A DNA stretch of 6,685 nt from an uncultured Eubacterium sp. (GTDB lineage Bacteria > Bacillota > Clostridia > Eubacteriales > Eubacteriaceae), in NCBI GenBank assembly GCA_902784045.1, contig CACZTE010000109.1, forward strand, positions 1-6,685. Direction: 5' to 3'. The notes under the pieces were generated by a model. That model had not been told where the DNA came from, did no database searches, and saw nothing but the letters and a program-made list of their open reading frames with translations. The position numbers were made by a program, and so were the translations under genes. This document shows positions 1 to 5,712 of this stretch, piece after piece. The first letter of the stretch is position 1. Every line of letters starts with the position of its first letter.

Positions 1-1
1 C

Positions 2-178
2 GGCCGCACCAGTTTTATTATCGCCCACCGGCTCTCAACCATTCGCAATGCTGACCGTATTTTGGTTCTGAATGAAGGCGACATTGTTGAACAAGGCAAT
101 CATGACGAATTGATGCGTCAAAATGGTTTCTATGCGGATCTTTACAACAGTCAATTTGCCGAAGTCGAAGCAGTTTAA
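2..178 (+). CDS. ABC exporter ATP-binding/permease protein, C-terminal fragment (5' end outside window)
   Basis: The open frame enters from the left edge and gives 58 residues before TAA. It contains the H-loop/switch region of an ABC ATPase (IIAHRLSTI, with the conserved His at fragment residue 9). This is followed by the usual end of exporter-type subunits: ADRILVLNEGDIVEQGNHDEL, a short helix, and a tail ending in EVEAV. In this family (MsbA/LmrA/BmrA-like half-transporters) the His contacts the gamma-phosphate of ATP, and a fused six-helix membrane domain lies upstream. That domain, Walker A/B and the signature motif are outside the window, so the substrate cannot be inferred. A terminator follows 50 bases after the stop, so this is the last gene of its transcript. 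Confidence is high for the family and low for any specific role. Confidence 0.93.
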   Translation, partial: GRTSFIIAHRLSTIRNADRILVLNEGDIVEQGNHDELMRQNGFYADLYNSQFAEVEAV

Positions 179-227
179 TCTGTTTTAATCATATAAATCA
201 TAAGTCAATTTTATCTCATTTACGCAC

Positions 228-258
228 AAAAAAGCAGCTTTAATCGGCTGCTTTTTTT
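228..258 (+). terminator. Rho-independent terminator of the ABC transporter gene
   Basis: GCAGC (234-238) pairs with GCTGC (247-251) around an 8-base loop. The stem is extended by A228-233 pairing with T252-257, and a run of seven T follows. It sits 50 bases after the ABC gene stop. Because the stem is flanked by A and T runs it could also stop transcription from the other strand, but the glycosyltransferase gene has its own terminator nearer its end. Confidence 0.88.
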
Positions 259-432
259 CTGATGATAATTTTAAATATCATAAATCCAAAACAATCACGC
301 TTTGATGATGTATATAAAGTAAATCGCTCTATTTTTAAATCAAAAACAATGGTATCATACAAAAGCATTGTCGAATAAACAAGCAATAAACCCATAATTA
401 AGGCTATATGAAAAACATCCGTCACATCCAAT

Positions 433-462
433 AAAAAAACCCGGCCTCAACCGAGTTTTTTT
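433..462 (-). terminator. Rho-independent terminator of the glycosyltransferase gene
   Basis: Positions 433-444 pair with 451-462 around a 6-base loop. Read on the minus strand, every stem position pairs, with one U-G wobble, and the stem ends in seven U. Read on the plus strand, the same position becomes a C-A mismatch. This assigns the element mainly to the minus-strand gene whose stop codon lies about 31 bases upstream. Together with the plus-strand terminator at 228-258 it separates two convergent genes. The roughly 170 bases between the two terminators show no credible gene. Confidence 0.85.
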
Positions 463-493
463 GTTTTATATTATTTGAAGGGATGATTTGTGA

Positions 494-1780
494 TTATCGA
501 TTATTTGAAGGGACCATGCCGCTGTTTTCCCACTGATCATTATTCGATAGATTAATCTGCGAAAGACTAACGCTTTTGGTATGAGCAATCGGCTCCCATG
601 TTTTGATAGGTGAAACGATGCAAATCATATTGATAATTGTCCAGCTCATCAACCAAAACCAAAATGTAAAAAATGATTTGGGGTTGATTTGCGAAAGCTT
701 GTGATTTTCAAGAAGGACAACAGCGCCGCAGAAAAACACACTCCAACCAATCGAAAAAACGAGCAATATCATAGAGACGATCAAATGCAGATGCATAAAA
801 TGTGTTTGAACTAAAAGCACCACTAATGCCACACCGGTAATGATACCCATGATTGCCGATAACACCTGTACTAAAGGAGCGGACAAGTAAAGAATCATAT
901 CTAAACAAGCAAAGCGATGGGTTTTTTTGTAGGTTTTCCACAAAATAGGCGCATAGTGATTAAAGCATTCGATGGTTCCCGTAGACCAGCGTTTACGTTG
1001 TTTCCAGGAAACATCAAAGGTCAACGGATGTTCATCATATGTTTTTGCTTCCGGAACCCATGCGACACGGCGTCCTTTAATAATCGACTGTGTCGTAAAT
1101 TCAATATCTTCCGTCAGGCTGAAGGTGTTGAAACCGCCATCCTGAAGAACCTCTGCAGCCACCATAAATCCGGTGCCGTTAAGAGCGGCGGATAAACCAA
1201 GATTGTGACGGGACAAATTGAGGAAACGATTTAAAACCCAGTAGAAAATGGATTGACTGCCGGAAATCCAGGAATCTCCGGGATTTTTGCTGTCTCTGTA
1301 TCCTTGAGCAATGGTTTCACCATCGCAAAGAACGTTATTCATAACGGAGAAGAATTCAGAATCTACCAGATTATCCGCATCAAATACACAAAAGGCATCG
1401 TAGTCTTCATTTTCCAACGCATAGGTGAAAAACTCATTTAAAGCCGCGCCCTTGGAACGAACTTTGGAACTGCAGTTAAAAATCTTAGCACCATGTTTAG
1501 CAGCGACTTCCGCTGTGTTGTCGGTGCAATTGTTGGGCAAGACATAAATGTCGCGAAGTTCTTCGGGATATGACTGAGCTTTGAGCGTATCAATCAAGTT
1601 TCCGATGACCATGCTTTCATTGCGAGCCGCTACAACAGCGCAGAGTTTGTTTTTTGGGGCATGTTTTGTAAATTTGTTATACTTATTGAGTCCCATCAGC
1701 CCTAACACACCGTAGTATCCGGCATAAAGCAAAAAGGGAAGTCCCATTGCAATCAACAATCCTACAATCCAAATAATCAT
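494..1780 (-). CDS. Membrane-anchored family 2 glycosyltransferase with QxxRW motif
   Basis: The 428-residue protein has one N-terminal membrane segment (about 2-27), a cytoplasmic GT-A catalytic domain (about 45-285), and three to four C-terminal membrane segments (about 290-326, 332-356, 372-392). Motifs are the nucleotide-binding start AVVAARNE (48-55), NNCTDNT (83-89), metal-binding DAD (134-136), NGTGF (201-205), the TED catalytic-base motif (223-225), and QRKRW (261-265). QxxRW is typical of GT2 enzymes related to PgaC/IcaA, hyaluronan and cellulose synthases, which transfer a sugar from a nucleotide-sugar donor and often act processively. The acceptor could be a polysaccharide or a lipid; the sequence does not say which. 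The start is placed at the ATG at 1780 because AAGGAG lies 10 bases upstream. The in-frame ATG at 1789 is only 1 base from that site, but using it would add three residues (MCN). It is transcribed alone from a good promoter inside a repeat array and ends at its own terminator. Confidence 0.93.
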   Translation of the reverse strand: MIIWIVGLLIAMGLPFLLYAGYYGVLGLMGLNKYNKFTKHAPKNKLCAVVAARNESMVIGNLIDTLKAQSYPEELRDIYVLPNNCTDNTAEVAAKHGAKIFNCSSKVRSKGAALNEFFTYALENEDYDAFCVFDADNLVDSEFFSVMNNVLCDGETIAQGYRDSKNPGDSWISGSQSIFYWVLNRFLNLSRHNLGLSAALNGTGFMVAAEVLQDGGFNTFSLTEDIEFTTQSIIKGRRVAWVPEAKTYDEHPLTFDVSWKQRKRWSTGTIECFNHYAPILWKTYKKTHRFACLDMILYLSAPLVQVLSAIMGIITGVALVVLLVQTHFMHLHLIVSMILLVFSIGWSVFFCGAVVLLENHKLSQINPKSFFTFWFWLMSWTIINMICIVSPIKTWEPIAHTKSVSLSQINLSNNDQWENSGMVPSNNR

Positions 1781-1790
1781 GTTACACATT

Positions 1791-1797
1791 CTCCTTC
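1791..1797 (-). promoter_or_regulatory. Ribosome binding site that decides the glycosyltransferase start
   Basis: The minus strand reads GAAGGAG here. The ATG at 1789 begins 1 base after it, too close for normal initiation. The ATG at 1780 begins 10 bases after it, within the usable range. The second ATG is therefore preferred. Confidence 0.75.
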
Positions 1798-1820
1798 TAA
1801 ATCACAGTTTTGGATTTCTT

Positions 1821-1853
1821 GTTCAACCTTTAAATAACCTTATAAAGTTGAAC
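1821..1853 (-). promoter_or_regulatory. Hairpin in the 5' leader of the glycosyltransferase mRNA
   Basis: GTTCAAC (1821-1827) and GTTGAAC (1847-1853) are perfect inverted repeats. Four further A-T pairs (CTTTA/TAAAG side) continue the stem past one unpaired base, leaving a loop of about 10 bases. It would form at the extreme 5' end of the mRNA, about 25 bases before the ribosome binding site. It may stabilise the mRNA, or it may simply result from the overlapping half-site array. Confidence 0.45.
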
Positions 1854-1904
1854 CTTCGTTATTTTAGCACCCTTAGCGCAATTTTTCAAGGTTAAATAAA
1901 GGTT
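1825..1904. promoter_or_regulatory. AACCTT/AAGGTT half-site array around the glycosyltransferase promoter (candidate operator)
   Basis: On the plus strand, AACCTT occurs at 1825-1830, 1836-1841 and 1851-1856. The reverse complement AAGGTT occurs at 1888-1893 and 1899-1904. Two tandem pairs have an 11-base period (6-base half-site, 5-base spacer): AACCTTTAAATAACCTT at 1825-1841, and an inverted copy at 1888-1904 that differs at only two spacer positions. Tandem 6-base sites at 11-base spacing are the usual layout for OmpR/PhoB-family winged-helix response regulators. The inverted pair overlaps the -35 box and the other pair lies in the transcribed leader. The regulator is unknown, and no regulator gene is in the window. 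Confidence 0.6.
1861..1889 (-). promoter_or_regulatory. Sigma-A type promoter of the glycosyltransferase gene
   Basis: On the minus strand, -35 TTGAAA (1889-1884) is separated by exactly 17 bases from -10 TAAAAT (1866-1861). Transcription would start near 1854, giving a 5' untranslated leader of about 70-75 bases. The -35 box overlaps the last bases of an AACCTT direct repeat, so a bound regulator would touch RNA polymerase directly. Confidence 0.8.
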
Positions 1905-1930
1905 ATTTTTAATTTTTATGCTTTTAAAAT

Positions 1931-1963
1931 TAAAAAAAGGCAGATATTGTGTTTCTGCCTTTT
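1931..1963 (-). terminator. Rho-independent terminator downstream of the four-helix/acidic-tail gene
   Basis: AAAAGGCAGA (1935-1944) and TCTGCCTTTT (1954-1963) form a 10-base-pair perfect stem with a 9-base loop. On the minus strand it is followed by seven T (1938-1932); on the plus strand only four T follow, inside the stem. It therefore best serves the minus-strand gene ending at 2121, leaving a 3' untranslated region of about 160 bases. It lies just upstream of the glycosyltransferase promoter and insulates it. Confidence 0.82.
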
Positions 1964-2120
1964 AAAAATAACAAATTATTCGAAAATAAAATGAATTTTT
2001 TTAAGAAAAGTCTTTCTATTTTGAAGGTTATGCCTTGTGCGACAGGGCAAATAAACGGAGATAAAAAACTATCCGTTGGTTTCTTTTCTTTAAATTATAA
2101 GGAAAAAACTATTGGAAATA
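1964..2120. other. Non-coding stretch with two small hairpins (3' untranslated region of the minus-strand gene)
   Basis: No convincing gene is present. Two inverted repeats are visible. TGCCTTGT (2031-2038) pairs with ACAGGGCA (2042-2049) across a 3-base loop, with one G-U pair on the plus strand. AACGGA (2054-2059) pairs with TCCGTT (2072-2077). The second is followed on the minus strand by TTTATTT, so it may be a weak first terminator for the gene ending at 2121. A TATAAT on the minus strand (2099-2094) has no matching -35 box. Together with the 1931-1963 terminator, the region would be transcribed as a structured 3' untranslated region. Confidence 0.5.
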
Positions 2121-3305
2121 TTATTCTTTAGCGGATTGCTGCAGCTTCATATATTGACGAATGAGTGCCAGATCATCTTCGTTAATAATAATCTCAGCGT
2201 TATTGTTTTCCAAAACAATTTCTTCCGGACCGATAATCAATTGTTCTTTTGTGTCACGGGAATAACTCGCTTTGACCGTTTTGGGCGGCTCAGGCTTTTC
2301 CGTTTCTGTCTGAATCGTGTCGGACTCTTCAACATGCGGCAACGTTTCGGTTTGATCGAAAGGCAACACTTCATGATGATGTGTTTCGTCACGCTTCGTC
2401 TCATCGGCAGATGTTTCGGAATGCTCAGGTTGCGCATTCAAATCGCCATCCTCTTCTAAAACTTTATTATTCACGGGATTTTGCGTGTCGGAGGCATCGT
2501 TAAAATTGTCTGTATTGTGAGTATCCGATGAATCACTATCATCGGCGATGTTTTCCGAAAGTTCCGTATAAACTCGATGATCTGCTTTCTCCAACGAATC
2601 TTTAGAATCTTTTGCGTCTAACGCTTCCTGATTGTCGTCTGAAGTAGCCGACGCATCGTCCCGGGCGTTTTGTTCCGGAACGTTTTGAGCGTGAAAATCA
2701 ATGCCTTCAAGTCCGGTAAAGGCAACGTTATCGTCTTCTTCTGGCGTATCTTCTGGTTCCCAGGAATATGGTCTTTGCGGTTTCTGCGCCGCAGAGACCG
2801 GCTGTAATTCCGGATTTGCGTTTTCACCATCGGAAATTGTTTCATATATATTAGTCATTGCCTCATCATCGCGGATGTTCGTTTGTTGATCCTCCTCCAG
2901 CCATTCGCTTTTCTGTTGTTTTTTTTGTGTTTGGCGTTCCATAATTCCTGCGATAACATGAGCAATCGCTATCAAAAGAACGTCAAGTATCAATATAAAG
3001 ATCAACAATCGGGTAGAAATACCGAAATGCATCAAAGAATTAATCAAAATAATGATTGTGTCTGCGACACCGATGACGACTGCGGCAACAAAAAAATTTT
3101 TTCCGAATCCGGTCAGATCCATTAATGCCGCAATCAATATTTTCCCGATTAAAAATATTCCCAAAAAGAAAATCAAATCGGAAGATAAATCAACCTCAAA
3201 CCCGATTGTTCTACCGAAAACAAGCGTCGTGCCCGCCGTCACAATCAAAAGAATGACTGCGTCCAGGCAAAAGCGCAATAGGGAACTTTTGGTTTTTTCT
3301 TTCAT
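2121..3305 (-). CDS. Unrecognised membrane protein: four transmembrane helices plus long acidic cytoplasmic tail
   Basis: The protein has 394 residues. Four hydrophobic segments lie at about 10-30, 43-62, 71-93 and 99-121. The basic N-terminus (MKEKTKSSLLR) and the basic stretch after the fourth segment (ERQTQKKQQK) place both ends in the cytoplasm. Residues about 135-394 are rich in D, E, S, T, N and Q and look disordered. By hand count residues 123-394 carry about 70 acidic and 23 basic side chains. The last 40 residues (355-394) differ: they look ordered, with QLIIGPEEIVLE and AEIIINEDDLALIRQYMKL suggesting strands and a helix. By eye the membrane part faintly resembles the four-helix N-terminus of CapD/PglF-type sugar epimerases, but no epimerase domain follows. 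The start at 3305 is chosen because GGAGG lies 5 bases upstream; an in-frame upstream start at 3335 would place that site inside the gene. It is divergent from the LCP gene. I do not know its function. Confidence 0.85.
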   Translation of the reverse strand: MKEKTKSSLLRFCLDAVILLIVTAGTTLVFGRTIGFEVDLSSDLIFFLGIFLIGKILIAALMDLTGFGKNFFVAAVVIGVADTIIILINSLMHFGISTRLLIFILILDVLLIAIAHVIAGIMERQTQKKQQKSEWLEEDQQTNIRDDEAMTNIYETISDGENANPELQPVSAAQKPQRPYSWEPEDTPEEDDNVAFTGLEGIDFHAQNVPEQNARDDASATSDDNQEALDAKDSKDSLEKADHRVYTELSENIADDSDSSDTHNTDNFNDASDTQNPVNNKVLEEDGDLNAQPEHSETSADETKRDETHHHEVLPFDQTETLPHVEESDTIQTETEKPEPPKTVKASYSRDTKEQLIIGPEEIVLENNNAEIIINEDDLALIRQYMKLQQSAKE

Positions 3306-3310
3306 AATTT

Positions 3311-3315
3311 CCTCC
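3311..3315 (-). promoter_or_regulatory. Ribosome binding site deciding the start of the acidic-tail gene
   Basis: GGAGG on the minus strand stands 5 bases before the ATG at 3305, an optimal arrangement. The open frame continues 30 bases further upstream, but no comparable site precedes the earlier start. Confidence 0.85.
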
Positions 3316-3369
3316 AAATGATTAACCGAACCCACGGAAAATCATCAATTCTTTCTCTTTTGATTTCTT

Positions 3370-3378
3370 ATTATATCA
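3370..3378 (-). promoter_or_regulatory. Extended -10 promoter of the acidic-tail membrane protein gene
   Basis: The minus strand reads TGATATAAT: a perfect -10 box (3375-3370) with the TGN extension. No good -35 box stands 17 bases upstream (TTATAT at best). Transcription would start near 3363, giving a leader of about 58 bases. Confidence 0.65.
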
Positions 3379-3436
3379 GATAGCACGCAAAAATATAATA
3401 ACTTTATTGAAAAATATCATCATTATGAAAAAAATA

Positions 3437-3445
3437 TGGTATAAT
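3437..3445 (+). promoter_or_regulatory. Extended -10 promoter of the LCP-GtrA operon
   Basis: TGGTATAAT contains a perfect -10 box (3440-3445) with the TGN extension. The -35 region is poor (TCATCA at 17-base spacing). Transcription would start near 3452, giving a leader of about 65 bases. This -10 lies only 64 bases from the -10 of the divergent gene, so one regulator could act on both. Confidence 0.68.
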
Positions 3446-3504
3446 ACTCGATATTTTGAAAACAGAATGATCGGTTCATCTGATCCGACCAGAAAAAAGC
3501 AACC

Positions 3505-3510
3505 GTGAGG
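3505..3510 (+). promoter_or_regulatory. Ribosome binding site for the TTG start of the LCP gene
   Basis: GTGAGG ends 7 bases before TTG at 3518. An in-frame TGA at 3506-3508 rules out a start further upstream. The next in-frame ATG is 70 codons downstream and would discard much of the basic extension, so TTG is the best start. Confidence 0.7.
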
Positions 3511-3517
3511 TTTTATT

Positions 3518-5104
3518 TTGGATTATTCAAAAAGACAAAAAACATCAAACCAAAGAAATACAACGTCGGATAAAACACAAACCCGACGCATACCCACAAG
3601 TCGCAGTCAATCGACCAAATCGGACACCAAACCGATCCCGAACGGCTACGGTAGAGCCAAAAGCAGGAACGCTTCCGCTCAGTCGCGAAGTGAAACTGAT
3701 CGTCTTTCTCAAGAAATCAGACACAATATGGAAATGCGTGATCCCAATCAGAGAAATACGGCTAATCGAAAAAACACTGGTATGGCGCAATCACGCAATC
3801 GTCAAGCCGCAACAGGCTCTCGCGGCGCTTCAGATTCTTCCACCGCAAGGGCTAGACGGCATTCGCAAGCAACAGGCAGATACAAAGCGGTATCGGGCAA
3901 CACGACGCGCTCGCAAAACAATCCCCGCGCGAACACCAGCGCCGTTAAAAACGGCGGGCGTTCCAATGGTCAAAAAAACAACAATTACGTCCCACCTCGT
4001 AAAAGACCTCCTCAAGGTACTTCTCGTCGGACGCGTGACACTTCGGGAATTAATCGAGCGCCGGCGATTCCTCCAAGAAAAAAACACGGTCTTTCCCCGT
4101 TTGCCTTAAAATTGCTGATTGCATTGGTTGTGGGCATCATTATCGTGTTTGCGTTAATATTTTTTAACTTAACACATAATTTGAACCCCAATCTTCGCGC
4201 CGATGCCGCGCGTTACGGAATCAGTTCTTCCGCGCTTGAAGTTGCGGCAAAACACCGAATAGTCAATGTGCTTTTGTTCGGTGTGGATGGACGAGAAGAC
4301 GTGGAAGGCGAACGCTCCGATTCCATGATGATATTATCGGCTGATTTTGAACACGGCGGTCTCAAAGTCACTTCTTTAATGCGAGACACTTATGTAGAAA
4401 TTCCCGACAACGGAGACGATAAACTAAATTCCGCCTACTCCTTAGGCGGTCCGGAGCTTTCCGTTAAAACAGTCAACCACAATTTTGATACGGCAATCAC
4501 CGACTATGTCACCATTGACTTCACTTGCCTCGTCGCGATGGTCAATGCCGTCGGCGGCGTCGAAGTCAACATTGAATCTGACGAAGAACTCGAATGGATC
4601 AACGCATATCTGAATGACGTCAACGACAAAGTTAAAACCAATTCTCCTTATGTGCAGGGAACCGGCAAACAAGTCCTTGACGGCAGCCAGGCTCTTGCTT
4701 ATTGCCGCATTCGCTACGTGGGTAACGGCGATTTTGATCGCACCCAAAGACAGCGTAACGTATTGGAACAGGTTGTGCGCAAAGTGCTTAATTTAAATCC
4801 TCTCAGCCAGTTGGCGCTGATGAATCAAGTCATGCCCTATGTCAAAACATCATTGACGACTAATGAGATTTATAAACTGGGATTTAATGTGATTTTGTTG
4901 CGGAATCGAAATCTCACCCAAAAGCAAATTCCTGAAGAAACGCATCTTCAAACGGATTTTGTCGGTGAGGAATCCTATGTTATTCCCGACACACTGACGG
5001 ACAACATCAAAGCATTATACAATTTTATTTATCAGATTGACTATACACCCTCTTCTTCCGCTCAGCAAATCAGCGATAAGATTCAGGGATTGCTGGTCTA
5101 TTAA
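3518..5104 (+). CDS. LytR-CpsA-Psr (LCP) family protein with long basic N-terminal extension
   Basis: The protein has 528 residues and a TTG start. Residues 1-191 are low-complexity, rich in R, K, S, T, N and Q, with about 43 basic and 10 acidic side chains by hand count. One membrane segment follows (about 194-217), giving a cytoplasmic N-terminus and an external C-terminus. The LCP domain spans about 248-425. Conserved family features are LLFGVDGRE (252-260), RSDSMMIL (266-273), SLMRDTYV with R289 and D290, KLNSAY and GG (302-311), the Y330 region, NAVGGVEV (343-350), LDGSQALAYCRIRY (387-400), and GDFDRTQRQRNVL (404-416). LCP enzymes transfer glycopolymers such as wall teichoic acid or capsule from undecaprenyl pyrophosphate to peptidoglycan, using conserved Arg/Asp residues to hold the lipid pyrophosphate. 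Most family members have about 300-400 residues; the excess here is the basic extension. The gene is first in a probable operon with the GtrA-like gene. The family is sure; the polymer attached is not known. Confidence 0.94.
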   Translation: MDYSKRQKTSNQRNTTSDKTQTRRIPTSRSQSTKSDTKPIPNGYGRAKSRNASAQSRSETDRLSQEIRHNMEMRDPNQRNTANRKNTGMAQSRNRQAATGSRGASDSSTARARRHSQATGRYKAVSGNTTRSQNNPRANTSAVKNGGRSNGQKNNNYVPPRKRPPQGTSRRTRDTSGINRAPAIPPRKKHGLSPFALKLLIALVVGIIIVFALIFFNLTHNLNPNLRADAARYGISSSALEVAAKHRIVNVLLFGVDGREDVEGERSDSMMILSADFEHGGLKVTSLMRDTYVEIPDNGDDKLNSAYSLGGPELSVKTVNHNFDTAITDYVTIDFTCLVAMVNAVGGVEVNIESDEELEWINAYLNDVNDKVKTNSPYVQGTGKQVLDGSQALAYCRIRYVGNGDFDRTQRQRNVLEQVVRKVLNLNPLSQLALMNQVMPYVKTSLTTNEIYKLGFNVILLRNRNLTQKQIPEETHLQTDFVGEESYVIPDTLTDNIKALYNFIYQIDYTPSSSAQQISDKIQGLLVY

Positions 5105-5130
5105 TACAACAACAGATGAAAAGAGGTTTT

Positions 5131-5535
5131 ATGAATAAAATAAAAGCGTTTTTAACTCGCGACCGTTTAATGGAGATTTTTCGTTTTGTCATCAACGGCG
5201 GATTATCTTTTGTGGTGGATTTCGGTCTTCTCTATTTGCTGACAGATATTTTTCATGTCAATTATTTATTATCTGCCGGCATCAGCTTTACCGCTTCGGT
5301 TATTTTCAACTACATCCTTTGCGTCAAATGGGTTTTTAAAGGAGCGGAAGAGCAAGACGCCAAATCAAAACTTATTTTTGTCGGTTCCAGCGTAATCGGT
5401 CTGGGACTGAATGAAATTCTGATGTGGCTCTTTGTATCGATTTTCGGACTTCATTATCTTCTTGCGAAAATCATTGCCACAGGTATTGTCATGATTTGGA
5501 ATTATGTCGCCAAACGATGGGCGTTAGTAAAGTAA
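5131..5535 (+). CDS. GtrA-family four-helix membrane protein
   Basis: The protein has 134 residues with four membrane segments at about 17-39, 45-66, 78-105 and 107-127. Family marks are FVINGGLSFVVDFGLLYLL (19-37), FNYILCVKWVFK after helix 2 (59-70), and WNYVAKRWALV at the end (123-133). Length and layout are normal for GtrA. Members are linked to cell-surface polysaccharide synthesis, and some are thought to flip undecaprenyl-phosphate-linked sugars across the membrane or to help polyprenyl-glycosyltransferases. The start at 5131 is preferred because AAGAGG lies 4 bases upstream; the in-frame ATG at 5116 has no binding site and would place AAGAGG inside the gene. It follows the LCP stop by 26 bases with no terminator between, so co-transcription is likely. 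A terminator follows at 5636. Confidence 0.9.
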   Translation: MNKIKAFLTRDRLMEIFRFVINGGLSFVVDFGLLYLLTDIFHVNYLLSAGISFTASVIFNYILCVKWVFKGAEEQDAKSKLIFVGSSVIGLGLNEILMWLFVSIFGLHYLLAKIIATGIVMIWNYVAKRWALVK

Positions 5536-5581
5536 AACATCAACACTCTCCAAGAATGCCAACCTTACTACGCATCTATTA

Positions 5582-5600
5582 TGTCGGTTAACGCCCGACA
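5582..5600. other. Short GC-rich inverted repeat between GtrA gene and terminator
   Basis: TGTCGG (5582-5587) and CCGACA (5595-5600) form a perfect 6-base-pair stem with a 7-base loop. No U run follows (CGTTTAAAAT), so it is not a typical terminator by itself. It may add to termination or protect the 3' end of the operon mRNA. Confidence 0.4.
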
Positions 5601-5634
5601 CGTTTAAAATCCATAACACACGTTTTTCCAAACT

Positions 5635-5666
5635 AAAAAGCCCGCCGATAAGCGGGTTTTCTTTTT
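5635..5666. terminator. Bidirectional terminator between the LCP-GtrA operon and the 106-residue gene
   Basis: CCCGC (5641-5645) pairs with GCGGG (5652-5656) around a 6-base loop. An A run lies before (5635-5639) and T runs lie after (5657-5660 and 5662-5666). On the minus strand the stem is followed by C and five T. It therefore ends the plus-strand operon and also the convergent minus-strand gene that stops at 5713. Confidence 0.85.
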
Positions 5667-5712
5667 AAATGATAAGTTACTCATCAAAATCCGAACAGTT
5701 TGCCATTGATTT

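Noticed and set aside
240..431. A 63-codon minus-strand frame with a hydrophobic N-terminus
   Set aside because: It would start at TTG right beside the glycosyltransferase terminator, has no ribosome binding site or promoter, and ends inside the ABC gene terminator.
2024..2029. A further AAGGTT half-site
   Set aside because: It has no partner at the 11-base spacing and lies far from the promoter, so it is probably chance.
1949..2131. A 60-codon plus-strand frame
   Set aside because: It begins inside a terminator stem, lacks a ribosome binding site, and its Lys/Phe-rich composition is what AT-rich non-coding DNA gives.
2112..2459. A 115-codon plus-strand frame
   Set aside because: It lies wholly opposite the acidic-tail coding region. 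The GA-rich acidic codons leave open frames on the other strand, and no start signals support it.
3468..3490. A weak inverted repeat (TCGG/CCGA) in the LCP leader, considered as a riboswitch or attenuator
   Set aside because: The stem has only four pairs with a 10-base loop. There is no U run and no recognisable riboswitch core.
3518..4090. The basic extension considered as a separate gene or a frameshift fusion
   Set aside because: It is continuous in one frame with the membrane segment and LCP domain, and no internal start with a good ribosome binding site precedes the membrane helix.
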